64,000 nt of DNA. Origin: UBA9611 sp965237595 (GTDB taxonomy: Bacteria > Chloroflexota > Dehalococcoidia > Lucifugimonadales > UBA3495). The translations under genes were made by a program, and so were the position numbers. The notes under the pieces were generated by a model. That model saw nothing but the letters and a program-made list of their open reading frames with translations. It ran no database searches and was not told where the DNA came from. Location: positions 682,001-746,000 of the forward strand of contig CBDEFY010000007.1 in NCBI GenBank assembly GCA_965237595.1. Direction: 5' to 3'. This document shows, piece after piece, positions 7,821 through 16,505 of the stretch (position 1 is the first letter of the stretch; the number at the start of each line of letters is the position of its first letter).

Positions 7821-8765
7821 ATGGCGATTGGGAAGTTGGACCTGATCAAGAACCCGGAGACCGCGCCGTTCTCCAAATTGAAGCATCTCAAGCGGACGCC
7901 GGAAGACGAGGTGACCGAGTTCTTCAACCGCCTATTCCATCTCAACGTGGAAGCGCGGGAATCCGGGGACTGGTTGGCAGTAGACCGATTCCTGGAGGAA
8001 CAGGAGGACAAGATAGCCGCCCGCGTCGCCCTCCCCATGGCTTTCGACGCCGCCCCTTGGTCGCCGTTCAAGAAACGTTTGTCCGAATCGAGGGTGGCGG
8101 TCATGACCACCGGCGGCGTTTACGTGGAAGGACAGCAGCCCTTTGACACCGACGGCGACTGGAGCTACCGGGAGATTCCCTTGGACACCCCCCTGGACCA
8201 GTTACGGGTGGCCCACACCCACTACGACACCGCCGGCGTTGCCGAAGATGTGGACTCGGTCTTGGCCATGCACCGGTTGCTGGACTTGGAGGCCGAGGGC
8301 ATCGTGGGCGAGGCCCAGACGCCAACGTACAGTTTCATGGGCTACATACCCGATCCGTCAGGGCTCATCGAGGTGAGCGGGCCAGAGGTGGCCGGCCGGC
8401 TTAAGGAAGACGGGGTGGACGGAGTGGTCATTGGCACCACTTGACCCATCTGCCATCAGTCCGGCGGACTGATCGCCCGGGCCATCGAATCGGCCGGTAT
8501 TCCCACGGTGGTGCTCATGGTGGACCGCACCAGGGCCGAGACCATGTCGGTGCCCCGCGGGTTGGTGCTCCGTTTCCCCTTTGGCCACCCGTTTGGGGCC
8601 CCCGGCAATCCAGACCAACAGCGGGTCGTGCTGGAAGACGCACTGACCATGCTCAGTTCGGCCCGGGAGCCAGGCGAGGTACGCACCATGCCCTACCGCT
8701 GGCGCCGAGAGGACTATGCCCGCATCCTGGCTGAACGCCATGGAGGGATGTCTTCGGGCCTGTAG
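7821..8765 (+). CDS. Selenoprotein, PrdB/GrdB-like reductase family (in-frame UGA = Sec208)
   Basis: A frame from ATG 7821 (AGGAGG at 7810-7815) reads to TGA 8442-8444 and continues in the same frame to TAG 8763-8765. Joined, it is 314 residues of the glycine/sarcosine/betaine/D-proline reductase component B family. Family marks before the UGA: QPFDTDGDWSYREIP, AHTHYDTAGVAEDVDSVL, GEAQTPTYSFMGY. After it: PICHQSGGLIARAIESAG, IPTVVL, LRFPFGHPFGAPG. The UGA falls at the family's redox position, giving T-U-P-I-C (UxxC). A perfect hairpin follows at 8455-8473, and selB is at 36783. In aerobes these enzymes have no proven substrate; a reductive step on a small organic molecule is inferred. The promoter side is disrupted by IS630. 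Confidence 0.9.
8442..8473 (+). promoter_or_regulatory. UGA selenocysteine codon with bacterial SECIS-like hairpin
   Basis: TGA 8442-8444 is followed after 10 bases by ATCAGTCC (8455-8462), loop GGC (8463-8465) and GGACTGAT (8466-8473), a perfect 8-bp stem inside the coding region. Bacterial SECIS elements sit in this position and are recognised by the C-terminal domain of SelB. The loop is shorter than the well-studied fdhF element, so exact folding is uncertain. Confidence 0.7.
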
Positions 8766-8889
8766 CCGCCAAGGGTTTATTGCCGCCTACCCGACCTTGG
8801 TTACGCATGCGATCTCCATGGTGGGCCAGCGCGTCATGATCAGATTGCGTGCCAACTCTACCCCAACCGGCGAGTTCTGACGCCGGTCA

Positions 8890-8919
8890 TTGCTCCATTT
8901 TGGGGGCGTACCGTATAAT
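8890..8919 (+). promoter_or_regulatory. Promoter of coaX-coaBC
   Basis: A consensus -10 TATAAT (8914-8919) is preceded by a weak -35 TTGCTC (8890-8895) at 18 bases. It lies about 55 bases before the coaX start. Confidence 0.5.
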
Positions 8920-8973
8920 TGCGAACAGAGGAGACCGCTGAAGATTTGGCGAGAGTTTGGTAAGTTATACGAC

Positions 8974-9759
8974 ATGCTCCTAGCTATAGACGTTGGCAAT
9001 AGCATGGTTAACTTGGGCGTTTTCGATGACGAACGCCTGGTGGCAAATCTGCGGGTTTCTACCGATGCCAGGCGGTCCGCAGACGAATACGGTCTCATGC
9101 TTCGGGACCTTTTGGCCTTGAACGGAATCGACCCGTCAATGATTACTGACGTCTGCATGTGCAGCGTCGTGCCGCCTCTGACCGGTGTATTCGAGGATCT
9201 TTCCGAGACGTATTTCAACGTGAAGCCCCTGACGGTCACCGCCGGGGTGCGGACCGGCCTGCAGATTAGTTACGACAATCCCCGGGACGTCGGCGCCGAC
9301 CGGATAGTGGACGCGGTCGCGGCCATCAACTTATACGGCCCGCCGACCATCATCGTGGACTTCGGCACCGCGACGGTGTTCGACGCTATCTCCAAGGATG
9401 GGGTCTATTTGGGCGGCGCTATCTCCCCCGGAATCAACGTCGCTGCGGAGGCCTTGTTTCTAAACACCTCCCAACTGCGGCGAGTGGAATTGGTGGCCCC
9501 TGAATCGGCCATCGGCCAAAACACCACCGAGGCGCTACAGTCGGGCTTGATGCTGGGCTACGCTGGTTTGGTGACCGGCTTGGTAGCCCGTTTCAAGAAA
9601 GAGCTGGGAGAAGACGCCAAGGTGGTGGGCACCGGAGGGCTGGCAGGTATTATCTCCAAGGTGGCCGATGTGTTTGACATCATCAATCCTGATTTGACCC
9701 TTATTGGGCTGCGGCTGATTTATGGCAAAAACCGGCCGCCTCCCCAGGTATTGGACTAG
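8974..9759 (+). CDS. coaX: Type III pantothenate kinase CoaX
   Basis: A 261-residue kinase of the ASKHA fold that phosphorylates pantothenate, the first step to coenzyme A, using ATP and a monovalent cation. N-terminal phosphate loop MLLAIDVGNSMVNLGVF; the GADRIVDAVAA motif near residue 105; the second phosphate loop IIVDFGTATVFDAI with catalytic Asp; GGAISPGINVAAEAL; and TTEALQSGLMLGYAGLV. The start ATG 8974 gives the usual N-terminus; an in-frame TTG at 8890 would add unrelated residues. The coaBC gene follows with a 4-base gap, so two consecutive CoA steps are co-transcribed. Confidence 0.97.
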   Translation: MLLAIDVGNSMVNLGVFDDERLVANLRVSTDARRSADEYGLMLRDLLALNGIDPSMITDVCMCSVVPPLTGVFEDLSETYFNVKPLTVTAGVRTGLQISYDNPRDVGADRIVDAVAAINLYGPPTIIVDFGTATVFDAISKDGVYLGGAISPGINVAAEALFLNTSQLRRVELVAPESAIGQNTTEALQSGLMLGYAGLVTGLVARFKKELGEDAKVVGTGGLAGIISKVADVFDIINPDLTLIGLRLIYGKNRPPPQVLD

Positions 9760-9763
9760 TCCC

Positions 9764-10960
9764 ATGGCTGGACCGCTGACGGATAAACAAGTAGTCCTCG
9801 GCGTTACCGGGAGCATCGCTTGCTACAAGGCGTTGGACCTGGCCAGCAAGCTGGTGCAGGCCGGCTCCTTGGTGGACACCATCATGAGCTATGGAGCCAC
9901 CCAGTTCGTCACGCCCCTGGCCTTTCGCAGCATCACCCACCGGACGGTTGTGACCGACTCCTTCGACCCCGACTCCGCGTACAGCATTGAGCATGTGGCC
10001 CTGGCCCAGCAGGCCGACATCGTGGTCGTGGCCCCGGCCACCGTTCACTGCATCGCCAAGATTGCCCTTGGCTTGGCCGACGACCCGCTGACCACCACCA
10101 TCGTAGCCGCCAAGGCCCCGTTAGTCGTCGCCCCGGCCATGGACGGCAACATGTACGATCACCCGGCCACCCAGGCCAACCTGGCCACGTTAAAAGAGCG
10201 AGGCGTGGTCATCGCCGGGCCCGGCACAGGAAGGCTGGCCTCCGGGCTGACCGGCGTGGGCCGGTTGCTGGAAACCCCGGAACTGCTGGGCCACATCTCC
10301 TATGCCATGGGCAGAGACGGCGACCTTGCTGGGAGAGCGGTCGTAGTCAGCGCCGGAGGCACCATGGAACCCATTGACCCGGTGCGGGTGATTACCAATC
10401 ATTCTTCGGGCAAGATGGGCTACGCTTTGGCCGAGGCTGCCCGTGACCGGGGGGCCGACGTAGTGCTGGTGACCGCCCCCACCAGTCTGCCCGACCTCGC
10501 CCTGGTGAAGGTGGTCCGGGTGCGCACCGCCCAACAGATGGGCGAGGCCGTCCAAGAACACGTAAAAAATGCCGATGCGTTGGTGATGGCCGCCGCAGTG
10601 GCCGATTACCGCCCGGTGGTAGAGGCAGAACAAAAAATCAAGAAAGCAGACGATGAATTGAACATCTCCCTGACCAAGACCGAGGACATCCTCAAGAGCG
10701 CCAAGGGTGACTTCGTGCGGGTGGGATTCGCCGCCGAGAGCGAAAACCTAATCCAAAATGCGAAGGCTAAGGTCGGCAGCAAGAAATTGGACTTGATTGT
10801 GGCCAACGACATCACCGCCGAAGGCAGCGGCTTTGGGACGGACACCAACAAAGTCACCATAATCGACCGGGCCCTGGCCGTTGAAGAGTTGCCCCTGCTG
10901 ACCAAGTACGACGTCAGCAACCGGATATTGGACCGGGTAAAAGTCCTTTTTCGGGACTAA
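9764..10960 (+). CDS. coaBC: Bifunctional phosphopantothenoylcysteine decarboxylase / phosphopantothenate-cysteine ligase CoaBC
   Basis: A 398-residue two-domain enzyme. CoaC (about residues 6-180, flavin-dependent decarboxylase) shows VVLGVTGSIACYKAL, the His in AYSIEHVALAQ, VVVAPATVHCIAKI and APAMDGNMYDHPATQ. CoaB (about 190-398, CTP-dependent ligase) shows VVVSAGGTMEPIDPVRVITN, SSGKMGYALAEAA, MAAAVADYRP and the Lys pair KIKKADDEL. It converts 4'-phosphopantothenate plus cysteine to phosphopantetheine. The start at ATG 9764 follows the coaX stop by 4 bases. Length is normal for the family. Confidence 0.97.
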   Translation: MAGPLTDKQVVLGVTGSIACYKALDLASKLVQAGSLVDTIMSYGATQFVTPLAFRSITHRTVVTDSFDPDSAYSIEHVALAQQADIVVVAPATVHCIAKIALGLADDPLTTTIVAAKAPLVVAPAMDGNMYDHPATQANLATLKERGVVIAGPGTGRLASGLTGVGRLLETPELLGHISYAMGRDGDLAGRAVVVSAGGTMEPIDPVRVITNHSSGKMGYALAEAARDRGADVVLVTAPTSLPDLALVKVVRVRTAQQMGEAVQEHVKNADALVMAAAVADYRPVVEAEQKIKKADDELNISLTKTEDILKSAKGDFVRVGFAAESENLIQNAKAKVGSKKLDLIVANDITAEGSGFGTDTNKVTIIDRALAVEELPLLTKYDVSNRILDRVKVLFRD

Positions 10961-11403
10961 TTACGTCTAAGCACGGTCAACAACGCCCCTAACCCCATCA
11001 ACCACCTCCCGGCTTGCCAAGCTATTTCCCAGCTCGAGTTCCCCGCGGCCTGTAGCCGGGCAAGCTCACACCGCTCTTCAATGGTGATCTGCGTATATCG
11101 GTTTCCCATGACAACACCTTAGCTTGGTGTTGCACTTCGTTTGTGAACTTAGCGAACCAAGGGGGCGCGACTTCGTAGGCGCGGGTTTCCGACCCGCCCT
11201 CACTCTCGTAATCAACGTTCGTACCAGCCAGGACCGTTGTGGGCGGACCAGGACCCCTGCGCCGGGCTTCTGGCCATGGGTCTTGCTTGTGCCGACATGC
11301 TTCTCCCTGGCGACCCTTTCGTTTCGACGACCATCGTGGCAAAGAAAAGGGCAGGTTGGAAACCTGCCCCTACGGGCGTTTGACGCCATTAACCTGCGAT
11401 TAT
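10961..11403. repeat. Non-coding region with dispersed palindromic repeat units
   Basis: No convincing gene is seen. The region carries hairpin units: GCGGGT-ttccg-ACCCGC at 11181-11197 and GGGCAGGTT-gga-AACCTGCCC at 11349-11369, the latter followed by CCTACGGGC. These belong to the same style as GTAGGGGC...GCCCCTAC at 14663-14700. Six-frame translations give only Arg/Pro-rich low-complexity products, as expected for such repeats. It separates coaBC (plus) from the LmbE gene (minus) and may also act in transcription ending. Confidence 0.5.
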
Positions 11404-12123
11404 CTATCCCAGGCTGATTCTTTTGAACCCCTCGGCGTAGGCCATACCCACCCTTTTTCCGGTGCTGATTAGCCCTTGGCGGAACCAGTCTCCAGCGTTC
11501 TCTTGGTCAACCTGAGTCTTGTGCGCCTTCAGGGCTTTGACCGCCGTGTCGATGTAGGCTTCGACATCGACGTACTGGTCCGAGCCCTCGCCGCCGCCGG
11601 ACACCCAAATCTCCCGAACTTTGTGGGGCCCCAAGCCCTCCTCCAGCAGCTCCGGGAAGGTCAACCGGTCGCGGGCGCTGGGGAAAATGGCTGATAGCGC
11701 GGCCTCTCCCGCAGCGGAATGGTCAGGGTGGTCAAGGTAGCTACTGGAGCCCAGCTCCCGGGATGGGCTCCCAACAATCACCACGTCGGGCTTGTAGCGG
11801 CGGATCTCCCGGGCGATGTCCCTCCGGAGTTCCAGAGTTGGCTCAAGATAGGAGTCGGGGTAACCCAAGAAGACCACGTCCTTTAACCCCAGGACCTTGC
11901 CGGCGTCCCTCTGTTCTTTCTCCCTGATTTTCACCAGCCTTTCGCTGGTCATCTCCGGGTCCGAACTACCCTTACTGCCGTCAGTGCAAAGTACATAGAC
12001 TACCTCCCAGCCCTCCGCACACCACTTTGCCACCGTTCCGGAACAGCCCCACTCGGCATCGTCCGGGTGGGCCATGATTACCATCCCTCTCCGGAACGGC
12101 TCCTCGTTCTCCACCATGGACAT
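11404..12123 (-). CDS. PIG-L / LmbE family deacetylase
   Basis: A 239-residue zinc-dependent N-deacetylase. The start ATG 12121-12123 has GAGGAGG just upstream. Motifs: the zinc site MVIMAHPDDAEWGCSGTVAKW (HPDD), VVYVLCTDGSKGSSDPEM, REKEQRDAGKVLGLKDVVFLGYPD, and the third ligand YLDHPDHSAAGEAAL (HPDH). The family removes N-acetyl groups from GlcNAc-containing or thiol-sugar conjugates such as mycothiol and bacillithiol precursors; the substrate here is not known. It stands alone, converging with the repeat region and divergent from 12336. Confidence 0.9.
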   Translation of the reverse strand: MSMVENEEPFRRGMVIMAHPDDAEWGCSGTVAKWCAEGWEVVYVLCTDGSKGSSDPEMTSERLVKIREKEQRDAGKVLGLKDVVFLGYPDSYLEPTLELRRDIAREIRRYKPDVVIVGSPSRELGSSSYLDHPDHSAAGEAALSAIFPSARDRLTFPELLEEGLGPHKVREIWVSGGGEGSDQYVDVEAYIDTAVKALKAHKTQVDQENAGDWFRQGLISTGKRVGMAYAEGFKRISLG

Positions 12124-12335
12124 CTTCCTCCTCTTTGTTGGCGTATCGTATCTCGGTCTGAAACATGCGAAAGCAACAGCCGATTTAGCCTCGATCACGC
12201 CCAATTGGAAGTGTATCATAGCCTTTTCTCACCGCCTACGGCAGCCGGTCCATCCGTTGCCGCCGGGGCAGAGTGATGCTAGCCTGGGACTGCAACGGAA
12301 GCCTGAATCGAAAGAACTCGGAGGAGTGAGTACCC

Positions 12336-12722
12336 ATGCCCACCCTCTGGGCCCAGACAGCAGAATACGACAGTATCTCGGTGGGCGACGACTTGCCCAT
12401 ACTGGTGAAGTTCGAGTTCCGTCCGCCCGCCAAAGACGGGGTTAAAGCTCCCGCGGAGGACCCGGTGGACACGGAAAAGCTGTCCGCCTACGTGAAAGAA
12501 CTGCTGCTCAAGGCCCTTCCGCCGGACAGCGTGAACCACGAAAACACGGTGATTGAAGTGGAAATCCTGACCGAGTTCCTGCCCGGCGACACGGTAAGCG
12601 TTTGTGGCTGGGTCGTGGGCAAGTCGGATGAGGGCGGGCAGCGGGCGGTGGAGTGCCAGGTGACCGTGGAATCTCACGATGGCGCGACAGTCGCCAAAGC
12701 CAGGGCGGTGGTCAGTCTTTAG
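12336..12722 (+). CDS. MaoC-like hot-dog fold protein
   Basis: A 128-residue protein starting at ATG 12336 after GGAGGAGTGAG. The pattern YDSISVGDDLPILVKFEFRP at the start and VNHENTVIEVEILTEFLPGDTVSVCGWVVGK with a terminal VTVESHDGATVAKARAVVSL is that of MaoC-type hydratase-like or thioesterase-like hot-dog domains. The middle helix (DPVDTEKLSAYVKELLLKAL) lacks a clear hydratase His/Asp signature, so catalytic activity is not certain. Its stop overlaps the convergent membrane gene at 12712 by 11 bases. Confidence 0.62.
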   Translation: MPTLWAQTAEYDSISVGDDLPILVKFEFRPPAKDGVKAPAEDPVDTEKLSAYVKELLLKALPPDSVNHENTVIEVEILTEFLPGDTVSVCGWVVGKSDEGGQRAVECQVTVESHDGATVAKARAVVSL

Positions 12723-13146
12723 AGCGGCGCGCCCTGGGGTTTCTCCTCCGCCTGCGGGCCGACGGACGGGGCGGTCTTTCCGGCGGGCTGCTCTCCCCTG
12801 ACGGTTTTTCTATCGAATCTTGACCGGGGGCCGCGCCATCCCAGGCCATCTCGTGGCGGTACCTGGTCCACTGTACCTGGGTGACTATGGTGAGCAGGAT
12901 TCCGGGGACGAAGAACGTCATGATTGGCTGGTAGGACCCCGCCTGCAGCCATTTGAACCCGGCGAACGCCCCCACGATCATGAACGCCCAGGCCACCCCT
13001 CCTAGCAGCACATTATTGTTCCAAGGGGACCTGAGGGCCAGTAGCGCCCCGGCAGGCCAGAAGATGAACATGGGAATCATGTACTCTGGCCGGTAGTACC
13101 AGGGCTTGGGGAAGGATGGACCTTGGGGTTCCTCTTCTGGAGTCAC
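12712..13146 (-). CDS. Small membrane protein
   Basis: A 144-residue protein with three to four hydrophobic segments (MIPMFIFWPAGALLAL, VLLGGVAWAFMIVGAFAGF, IMTFFVPGILLTIVTQ) and a Pro/Arg-rich basic cytoplasmic tail (SARRRRRNPRARRSKD). I recognise no family. The tail end overlaps the 3' end of the hot-dog gene on the other strand. Confidence 0.6.
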   Translation of the reverse strand: MTPEEEPQGPSFPKPWYYRPEYMIPMFIFWPAGALLALRSPWNNNVLLGGVAWAFMIVGAFAGFKWLQAGSYQPIMTFFVPGILLTIVTQVQWTRYRHEMAWDGAAPGQDSIEKPSGESSPPERPPRPSARRRRRNPRARRSKD

Positions 13147-13181
13147 GAGTACTTAAGATCGAGTGCTTAAATCAGGGAAGC

Positions 13182-13445
13182 CTAATTGCGTGCCAGCAGC
13201 ACGTGGAACTCCACCGCATCGAGGGCCCGCTCCTCGCGGATGCAGGCCACCGCGTATTCGATTCCCATGCGGGCGAAGCCGGAATATTCCAGGACATTGT
13301 TACCCAGGATAACCAGAGGCGTTTCGCCGTCTAGCTTCACGCCGATCTGACTGGAATCTTCCTCGTCGATACGCAGTTCCACCTGGCGCCCGGTCAAGCG
13401 CTCAATTTTCTCCCGGATCCGTTCCACGAATTCCTGATCTTCCAC
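13182..13445 (-). CDS. Hypothetical small acidic protein
   Basis: An 87-residue protein with GTG start at 13443-13445 (EDQEFVERIREKIERLTG...). It has an N-terminal helix and a beta-rich middle (RQVELRIDEEDSSQIGVKLDGETPLVILGNNVLEYSGFARMGIEYAVACI). No function recognised. It is immediately downstream of the decayed LysR gene, whose stop abuts its start. Confidence 0.6.
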   Translation of the reverse strand: MEDQEFVERIREKIERLTGRQVELRIDEEDSSQIGVKLDGETPLVILGNNVLEYSGFARMGIEYAVACIREERALDAVEFHVLLARN

Positions 13446-13886
13446 TTAGACCTCTACTACGTGGGGCTTTTCCGCTGCGGGAGGACGCCCAATGATTTTA
13501 TCACCCCAAATATATGAGCAATCAATCAGCGTCTGGCAGCTCAGGTCCAGCACGGCTAACTTGGAACTTTCTTCTTGATTGGGCGCAAACATTTGGGTGG
13601 TGGTGACCGCAACACCCATTCCGATCTCCACGTACCTCCGCACCAACTCGCTATGGTCCATCTCCAAGCTGACTTGCAGATGCAACCCTTTTCGCTCATC
13701 GCCTTTTCGAAATATCCGCGGGTATAACTCTGTTGGCTTAGCAGTATTAGCGCCAATTCGGAAATGCTCCCGAGACTGGGCCTGGGATACGCTGCTCATA
13801 CGGGCGGTATGGTAGAAGCTAATCAGTTCACGTATATCCAACGGACACCTCGCTACGCTCGAATAATTTCCGAATCTCCGAGCCAA
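13446..13886 (-). pseudogene. LysR-type regulator with large internal deletion
   Basis: The 146-residue frame joins the start of a LysR helix-turn-helix (LDIRELISFYHTARMSSVSQA) directly to a C-terminal piece of a LysR ligand-binding domain (GLHLQVSLEMDHSELVRRYVEIGMGVAVTTTQMF). Intact CysB/Cbl-like regulators are about 300 residues; most of the DNA-binding domain and the first effector subdomain are missing. It lies beside the divergent sulfur-oxidation block, the place where a sulfur-responsive LysR would be expected, but as it stands it should not bind DNA normally. Confidence 0.65.
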
Positions 13887-13954
13887 CCCCTGGTGTCCGA
13901 TTCATTCCGCTCTATACTATCATTCTTGTGATACTGCGCATAAAAGGCACCCGG

Positions 13955-13984
13955 TTGACGTTCGCTTCGCCGTGCAATCATAAT
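13955..13984 (+). promoter_or_regulatory. Promoter of the sulfur-oxidation block
   Basis: A -35 TTGACG (13955-13960) and a -10 CATAAT (13979-13984) are separated by 18 bases, about 88 bases before the cysteine dioxygenase start. Confidence 0.5.
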
Positions 13985-14071
13985 TCACCGTATCGAGATG
14001 CCGGTATCGCCAACGCATTCCGGCGTTAGACCATTGAGGCCGTTGGTTTCGCCCCGGAGCGGAGGAACAAT

Positions 14072-14656
14072 ATGACCACCGTCAAGTATTCCTTGGGAGA
14101 ATTCACCCACGACATGGAGTCCTTTCTCAAGGACCAGCCCGACAACCAGAAGATATTTGACAAGGGGTCTGCTTGGCTCGAGCGGTTGGTCAGCAACCCC
14201 GACTCCATCCCCATGGACTTCCGCGTTCCCACTGGCGTGGGCAGCCGACCCAACCACGCTTCCCGCCTGCTTTATCAGGGCGAAAGCGGTCTTCAAGTTA
14301 CCGCGGTCGTCTGGGGCGCCGGCGAACACTTGGGCCCTCACGACCACCGGACCTGGGGCATGATTGGCATCTTGGACAACACCCTCACCGAGACCCGGTA
14401 CCGCCGCGTGGATGACCGGGACGTGGAGGGCTACGCCAAGCTGGAGAAGGACCGGGCCACCAACTTCAAGCCCGGCGAGATTACCCTGCTGCTGCCCGAT
14501 GTGGACGAGATTCACCAGATGGACAATCACACCGACAATCCGACCGTGGAGATTCACGTCTACGGCACAGACCTCCGGGGACTGGAGCGCAGCAGCTATG
14601 ACCTGGAGACCAGCAAGATTACCACCTTCCGCACCACCAAGTGGGACAACTGCTAA
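14072..14656 (+). CDS. Cysteine dioxygenase family (thiol dioxygenase) cupin
   Basis: A 194-residue non-heme iron thiol dioxygenase that oxidises cysteine (or 3-mercaptopropionate) to the sulfinate with O2. Start ATG 14072 follows GGAGCGGAGG. The three-His iron site is visible: HDH in WGAGEHLGPHDHRTWGMIGIL and the distal His in PDVDEIHQMDNHTDN. The EIHVYGTDLRGLERSSYDLET end is typical. Substrate choice between Cys and mercaptopropionate cannot be settled by eye. It is the first gene before a rhodanese and two sulfite oxidases, consistent with oxidising the sulfur of cysteine through sulfite to sulfate. Confidence 0.85.
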   Translation: MTTVKYSLGEFTHDMESFLKDQPDNQKIFDKGSAWLERLVSNPDSIPMDFRVPTGVGSRPNHASRLLYQGESGLQVTAVVWGAGEHLGPHDHRTWGMIGILDNTLTETRYRRVDDRDVEGYAKLEKDRATNFKPGEITLLLPDVDEIHQMDNHTDNPTVEIHVYGTDLRGLERSSYDLETSKITTFRTTKWDNC

Positions 14657-14662
14657 TAACCC

Positions 14663-14700
14663 GTAGGGGCACGGTCCCGATGGAATCGGGATGCCCCTAC
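14663..14700. repeat. Long palindromic hairpin between dioxygenase and rhodanese genes
   Basis: GTAGGGGCA (14663-14671) pairs with TGCCCCTAC (14692-14700), and inside it TCCCGA (14675-14680) pairs with TCGGGA (14686-14691), leaving a 3-base bulge and a 5-base loop. No T-run follows, so it is more like a dispersed palindrome (REP-like) than a terminator, although it could attenuate or stabilise the mRNA. Confidence 0.6.
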
Positions 14701-14825
14701 ATTCGGCGACAGTGGATTACGGGGTTGGGAGGCGTGCGCCAGACTGGATGTTTGGCGTTTCGTCTTGAATGGCATATTCCGGCGAATCAGCCGGTCACGT
14801 CACCGAGATTGAGGAGAGAAATTCC

Positions 14826-16403
14826 ATGGCCAAGAAAATTTCGTCCCAGGACCTGAAAAAGCTGCTGGATGGGAACTCTCCCTTTACGCTGATTGACGTG
14901 AGGGAGTCGGGCGAATACAACGCCACCCACATACCAGGCGCCGCCCTCATCCCCCGCCGCCGCATAGAGTACATCATCGAGGGTTCAGTTCCTTTCAAGG
15001 GCACCCGGGTGGTGGTCTGCGACGACGACGGACGCCGTGCCGAGTTGGCCGGAGCGACCTTGGAGAAGCTGGGCTATACCGACGTCGCCTCTTTGGAAGG
15101 AGGCACCAATCGCTGGGCCAGCAACGACCTGCCCACCGAGTGGGGAGTAAATGTTCCCAGCAAGGAGTTCGGCGAGATGCAAGAAGTGGTGCACCACGTG
15201 CCCGAGATTACCGCCGACGACTTACACCAGCGGATCGAGAACGGAGACAAGCTGGTCATCCTGGACACCCGCACCCCGGAGGAATACCAGCGCATGTGCA
15301 TCCCCGGCGGGCGCAGCATGCCTGGCGGTGAGCTGGCCCTGAGGATCACCGACATAACCAAAGAGTTGGACGCCGACACCACAGTCGTCATCAACTGCGC
15401 CGGCCGCACCCGCAGCATCATGGGCACCCGGGTCCTGCAGCGCATGGGAATCCAGGCGGTGTGCTTGAAGAACGGCACCTCCGGCTGGCTGTTGGCTGGC
15501 TACGAACTGGAATACGGCGGTGACCGCGTGCAGCTTCCTCAAGTTTCCGCCGAGGGCAAGGCTGCTGCCGAGGAATACGCGGAACGGCTGGGCAAAGAGG
15601 ACGGCGTCCGCTATCTGGACATTCCCGCGCTTCAGCAACTGCTGGCCAAACAGGACCAAGAGTCGATCTACCTGATCGACGTACGCACCGAGCAAGAATA
15701 CAACGCCGTCCATATCCCCGGCTTTCGCTCGTTCCCCGGCGGTCAGGCAGTGCAACGGTCCGACGATGTGGCCGTGGTCAAGATTGCCACCTACGTGTTC
15801 TGCTGCGACGGCAAAGCCAGGGCCACCGTTACCGCCTCCATGTACCGGCAGATGGGCCACGAGAACGTCTTTGCCGTGGACGGCGGCGCACCCGCCTGGC
15901 AGGCGGCAGGCCAGACCGTTGAGATTGGAATCCCGGGTTCAAACCTACTAGGATTTGCAGAGGCCGAAGCTTCGGCTAAGATGGTCTCCGCCCAAGACCT
16001 GAACGCCAAACAGCCGGACTTGGTCCTGTTCGTCGACACCAGCCAAGACTTCTCCCAGGGCCACACCCCGGGGGCAAAGTGGATCTCCCGCAGCTGGCTT
16101 GAGATTGAGATAGAAGCAGCCGCCCCATCCAAGGGCGCGTTCATCGTCGTAACTTGCGGGAGCGGTCGCGGTTCCACCCTGGCCGGGGCCACGCTCCAAG
16201 AGTTGGGCTACACCAACGTGTCAGTCCTCGAAGGCGGGATGGCCGCCTGGAAGCAGGCCGGCCTGCCGGTGGAGCAGGGCCTGACCGGAATTGTGCGCCC
16301 TCCCTCTGACATCAACTACCTAGGCGTGGACCGTAGCTACGCCGAGATGATGAATTACCTGAGGTGGGAGACCGCCTTGGGCGAGAAATACGCCGCCGAT
16401 TAA
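14826..16403 (+). CDS. Four-domain rhodanese sulfurtransferase
   Basis: A 525-residue protein with four tandem rhodanese domains. ATG 14826 is preceded by GAGGAGAG. Active-site cysteines, one per domain: Cys65 (VVVCDDDGRRA), Cys191 (VVINCAGRTRS), Cys326/Cys327 (VFCCDGKARA) and Cys444 (IVVTCGSGRGS). Each domain starts with the usual LIDVRESGEYNATHIPGA-type strand and ends with a VxxLEGGxxxW motif. Such proteins move sulfane sulfur between thiols, thiosulfate and sulfite in the cytoplasm. No signal peptide. It sits between cysteine dioxygenase and sulfite oxidase, suggesting a role in handling sulfane sulfur or sulfite. Loop sequences differ, so the four sites may prefer different substrates. 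Confidence 0.93.
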   Translation: MAKKISSQDLKKLLDGNSPFTLIDVRESGEYNATHIPGAALIPRRRIEYIIEGSVPFKGTRVVVCDDDGRRAELAGATLEKLGYTDVASLEGGTNRWASNDLPTEWGVNVPSKEFGEMQEVVHHVPEITADDLHQRIENGDKLVILDTRTPEEYQRMCIPGGRSMPGGELALRITDITKELDADTTVVINCAGRTRSIMGTRVLQRMGIQAVCLKNGTSGWLLAGYELEYGGDRVQLPQVSAEGKAAAEEYAERLGKEDGVRYLDIPALQQLLAKQDQESIYLIDVRTEQEYNAVHIPGFRSFPGGQAVQRSDDVAVVKIATYVFCCDGKARATVTASMYRQMGHENVFAVDGGAPAWQAAGQTVEIGIPGSNLLGFAEAEASAKMVSAQDLNAKQPDLVLFVDTSQDFSQGHTPGAKWISRSWLEIEIEAAAPSKGAFIVVTCGSGRGSTLAGATLQELGYTNVSVLEGGMAAWKQAGLPVEQGLTGIVRPPSDINYLGVDRSYAEMMNYLRWETALGEKYAAD

Positions 16404-16505
16404 TACCGGCTCCAAGTACCCAGCTCAAATTCCTGGCCCAAATTCCTGGATAAATACCTCAGAGCTGAACCGTAACGCAAAAGGAAAAATCAGAGGAGGG
16501 ACTCG

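Noticed and set aside
8441..8765. Separate gene downstream of the stop at 8442
   Set aside because: It is in the same frame as the upstream gene and continues the family sequence; the stop is best read as selenocysteine.
11022..11417. Several overlapping frames of about 100 codons
   Set aside because: All are Arg/Pro-rich low-complexity products of palindromic repeats and lack RBS and homology.
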